Below, in pieces: positions 5,396-7,089 of a stretch of DNA of 7,089 bases. Origin of the DNA: Pseudaquidulcibacter sp041917055 (lineage in GTDB: Bacteria > Pseudomonadota > Alphaproteobacteria > Caulobacterales > Aquidulcibacteraceae); NCBI GenBank assembly GCA_041917055.1, contig JAYRYJ010000030.1:1-7089 (forward strand), given 5' to 3'. A model generated the notes under the pieces. That model was not told where the DNA came from, searched no databases, and saw nothing but the letters and a program-made list of their open reading frames with translations. Numbering within the stretch: the stretch's first letter is position 1; every line of letters starts with the position of its first letter. The position numbers and the translations under genes were made by a program.

Positions 5396-5453
5396 AGTTT
5401 CGCGGGTTTTCGTTCATTTTCATGCCCGATTTTTGCCGCAATCTTACAATTTT

Positions 5454-5942
5454 TTAAAATTTGCGGACATAAGACAGGCCTAATTTGTCAATCCCGTTAT
5501 TTTCAAAGGCGCGCGTAAAATCTGCGCGAACACCATTTTTTTCGTCAAGCATCATTTGTGCGCCAACGCCATAAACATAATTGCCTTTGTCTGCCTGCGC
5601 CTTAAGGCCAAATGCGCCAACTTCGGCCCAAGTATGGTGATAACCAACGCGACCGATAAGGCTGAATTTATCATTAAGCGGCGCGCTTGCGACAGCATAA
5701 GCGCCAATATCAGCGTTTTGTTTTGCCTTGATGCCGAATAGATTAACGCCTGAAATTCCGTAACCTGCCTCGGCCTCGACGCCGAGATATTTATTGATAT
5801 TGGCACCGATTTTTCCGGTTGCCGAAACAGTGTTTGAAATCGCGGTATTAAATTGCGTAGAACCGACATTGACATAAGATTCGCCTGCATTGGCTGAACC
5901 GGCGGCAAGAACCAAAACACTTGTAAGAACAATATTTCTCAT
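5454..5942 (-). CDS. outer-membrane beta-barrel protein (porin-family), upstream copy
   Basis: A 162-residue exported barrel protein. ATG 5942-5940 has AGGAG six bases upstream. The frame continues to 6074 without a stop, but that extension lacks a signal peptide at its front and runs through the promoter. The signal peptide is residues 1-19 (MRNIVLTSVLVLAAGSANA), cut before Gly20. The mature barrel carries ESYVNVGS, NKYLGVEAEAGYGI, ADIGAYAVASAPL, KFSLIGRVGYHHTW, YVYGVGAQMMLDEKNGVRADFTR and the terminal strand LGLSYVRKF. The overall plan equals that of the 4725-5255 protein, with shorter loops. It is small enough for an eight-stranded barrel, which usually has no wide pore, so a structural or surface-binding role is as likely as transport. 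It is divergent from the hydrolase gene. Confidence 0.87.
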   Translation of the reverse strand: MRNIVLTSVLVLAAGSANAGESYVNVGSTQFNTAISNTVSATGKIGANINKYLGVEAEAGYGISGVNLFGIKAKQNADIGAYAVASAPLNDKFSLIGRVGYHHTWAEVGAFGLKAQADKGNYVYGVGAQMMLDEKNGVRADFTRAFENNGIDKLGLSYVRKF

Positions 5943-5987
5943 TTTAAACTCCTGTCCGCAAATGGGGGAGGGGCGCGGACAGTGTGA

Positions 5988-6016
5988 AAAATAAAAATTG
6001 ACTGGGAAAAGTTCAA
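5988..6016 (-). promoter_or_regulatory. sigma-70-type promoter of the 5454-5942 barrel gene
   Basis: Minus strand: -35 TTGAAC (6016-6011), a 17-base spacer, and -10 TATTTT (5993-5988). The predicted start is near 5981, with a leader of about 39 bases. Spacing and leader length parallel the promoter of the 4725-5255 paralogue. Confidence 0.62.
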
Positions 6017-6054
6017 GCGCGCAAGGCCGAAACAATATGTCGAAAAAACATCGT

Positions 6055-6072
6055 GTGTTCAATAAGTTACAC
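6055..6072 (-). promoter_or_regulatory. shared 18-bp motif upstream of the 5454-5942 gene
   Basis: GTGTTCAATAAGTTACAC, second copy of the motif at 5361-5378. Here the flanks extend the dyad to GTGTGT (6053-6058) and ACACAC (6069-6074). It lies 38 bases upstream of the -35 box of the barrel gene and 122 bases before the divergent hydrolase ATG, so it could serve either direction. Confidence 0.6.
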
Positions 6073-6137
6073 ACTGTGGCGTAATTGTGTTCTTAAGCTG
6101 AACAAGAGGTGAATAAGCCATAATTTCGCCGCAAGCG

Positions 6138-6151
6138 TGAATAATTATTCA
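6138..6151. promoter_or_regulatory. 14-bp perfect palindrome upstream of the hydrolase gene
   Basis: TGAATAATTATTCA is perfectly self-complementary. It is followed directly by an imperfect 17-base dyad (6151-6167, ATTGGAATCATTTCAAT, one mismatch) that would cover the -35 region of the hydrolase promoter. The position suggests an operator; no regulator gene is in the window. Confidence 0.4.
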
Positions 6152-6188
6152 TTGGAATCATTTCAATTTTTCGGGCGATAATTATATT
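6152..6188 (+). promoter_or_regulatory. tentative promoter of the hydrolase gene
   Basis: Two overlapping readings exist: TTGGAA (6152-6157) with GATAAT (6177-6182) at 19 bases, or TTTCAA (6161-6166) with TATATT (6183-6188) at 16 bases. Both place the transcription start at or within a few bases of the ATG at 6195, which suggests a leaderless message. Confidence 0.35.
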
Positions 6189-6194
6189 AAATCC

Positions 6195-7037
6195 ATGTTC
6201 AATTTCGACCACAATTATTTCACCGCCTCGGACGATTATCGGCTTTATTTTTCGCGTTGGGGCGAAATTGAAAATCCAACTAGGGTTTTTATCGCTTTGC
6301 ATGGCATGAATGATTATGGCAATGCCTTCAAATTTTTTGGTCAGTATTTTGCCGAACGTGGTTTTTTGACAATTGCTTATGATGCGCGTGGCTTTGGTCG
6401 CAATGGGCAAAGGGGCGAATGGTTCGGCGCACAGCGAATGATTGCCGATTTCAATGAAATAGCCAATCAAGTGAAAGAAATGTTCCCTGCAGCCGAGGTA
6501 TTTCTTATAGGCGATTCCATGGGGGCGGCAACGCTTTTGGCGGGTGTAAAATCGGGGCATTATCCGCAAGTTTCGGCCTCGGTTTATTGCGTTCCGGCGG
6601 TTTGGGGCTGGTCAAATCAAAACCCAATTTACACTTGGGCTTTGAAGATTGGTGAAAAATTGTTCAAAAATCGCAAATTTACGGCCCCACAAATCGCAAC
6701 CCGTAAAATTGTGGTATCCAATAATAATCAAATGCTCCACGAAATGGGGCACGATCAAAATATGATTTGGCAAACCGGAACACAGGCGATTAAGGGCCTG
6801 GTTGATATTATGGAAATGGCATATAAATCGGCGCCAGTTTTGGGCATGAATCAAAAAGCCTTTGTACTGTTTGCCGAAAACGACCATGTAATTCCGCCAA
6901 AAGCTTCAAAGAAATTCATTTCGCGTCTAAGGCACAATGTGCGCCATAGAATTTATGAAAACGCCTATCACATGATGTTGCGCGACAATGAACGTGAAAT
7001 CTATTTTGAAGACATAAGAGATTTCATCACTTCTTAA
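6195..7037 (+). CDS. alpha/beta hydrolase (lysophospholipase / monoacylglycerol lipase-like, S33 type)
   Basis: A 280-residue serine hydrolase without a signal peptide, so probably cytoplasmic. The fold markers are in order: FIALHGMNDYG (32-42) forms the oxyanion HG turn, AYDARGFGRNG (61-71) is the typical strand-4 segment, GDSMGA (106-111) is the nucleophile elbow with Ser108, AENDHVIP (227-234) supplies Asp230, and ENAYHMML (255-262) supplies His259. A cap region lies between about 135 and 215. The motif set is that of COG2267 lysophospholipase/monoglyceride lipase-like enzymes, which cleave acyl esters; the true substrate is unknown. ATG 6195 has no Shine-Dalgarno sequence. The next Met (38) would remove the oxyanion loop, so 6195 is kept. 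The stop is TAA. Divergent from the barrel gene, with a 252-base shared upstream region. Confidence 0.88.
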   Translation: MFNFDHNYFTASDDYRLYFSRWGEIENPTRVFIALHGMNDYGNAFKFFGQYFAERGFLTIAYDARGFGRNGQRGEWFGAQRMIADFNEIANQVKEMFPAAEVFLIGDSMGAATLLAGVKSGHYPQVSASVYCVPAVWGWSNQNPIYTWALKIGEKLFKNRKFTAPQIATRKIVVSNNNQMLHEMGHDQNMIWQTGTQAIKGLVDIMEMAYKSAPVLGMNQKAFVLFAENDHVIPPKASKKFISRLRHNVRHRIYENAYHMMLRDNEREIYFEDIRDFITS

Positions 7038-7060
7038 ATTTTTTGATTTATCAATAAATA

Positions 7061-7089
7061 ATGGCGCTTGCACTAAAAATGCCGAAACT
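7061..7089 (+). CDS. possible start of a further gene, lipoyl-domain-like N-terminus
   Basis: From the ATG at 7061 the frame stays open to the window edge and reads MALALKMPKL; the last codon is CTN, which is Leu whatever follows. The string K-M-P-K-L resembles the start of lipoyl domains in dehydrogenase E2 subunits, where it is followed by SPTM. Only ten residues are visible and there is no clear ribosome binding site, so both the gene and its identity are tentative. Confidence 0.25.

Noticed and set aside
5454..6074. 206-residue version of the upstream barrel gene starting at 6074
   Set aside because: The extension covers the promoter and the shared motif. ATG 5942 has AGGAG and begins a standard signal peptide.
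6093..6569. 158-codon minus-strand open frame opposite the hydrolase gene
   Set aside because: It is the antisense of a gene with a full catalytic triad, and the translation shows no family features.

Overview
The window is a stretch of a moderately AT-rich chromosome from a Gram-negative bacterium (GC looks close to 40% by eye). The Gram-negative call rests on three Sec-exported proteins that end in a C-terminal Phe, as BAM-dependent outer-membrane barrels do. The style of the barrels, the YqaA/DedA-like fragment and the hydrolase would fit a low-GC alphaproteobacterium. That is an impression, not proof, and no taxonomic marker gene is present.

Layout. (1) 1-281, plus strand: the 3' end of a DedA/YqaA-type membrane protein cut by the window edge. 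(2) 291-3732, minus strand: a compact six-gene cluster. In transcription order it encodes an Lgt-like membrane protein, a Cys-rich radical SAM enzyme resembling the MJ0619/Tes family (TTG start), a 125-residue membrane protein, two tandem paralogous small membrane proteins, and a further small membrane protein. Three of the five junctions overlap or nearly abut, so the cluster is probably one operon with a membrane or lipid theme. (3) 3733-5942, minus strand: three small outer-membrane beta-barrel genes, plus a decayed 3' remnant of a fourth copy. The remnant kept a terminator identical to the one behind the middle intact gene. (4) 6195-7037, plus strand: an alpha/beta hydrolase with a complete catalytic triad, divergent from the last barrel gene. 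(5) 7061-7089: the possible first ten codons of another gene.

The most interesting points are as follows. The Lgt-like and radical SAM pair looks like an uncharacterised lipid-related membrane system: the Lgt-like protein lacks the usual Lgt signature residues, and the pair travels with four tiny membrane proteins of unknown function. Two of the barrel genes share an 18-bp motif (16 of 18 identical), each copy exactly 38 bp upstream of the predicted -35 box, which suggests a common regulator. The barrel cluster shows tandem duplication followed by decay. The Lgt-like gene begins directly behind a strong terminator, with almost no room for its own promoter.

No intergenic stretch exceeds 300 bases. 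No tRNA, rRNA, CRISPR array, insertion sequence or replication origin was seen.
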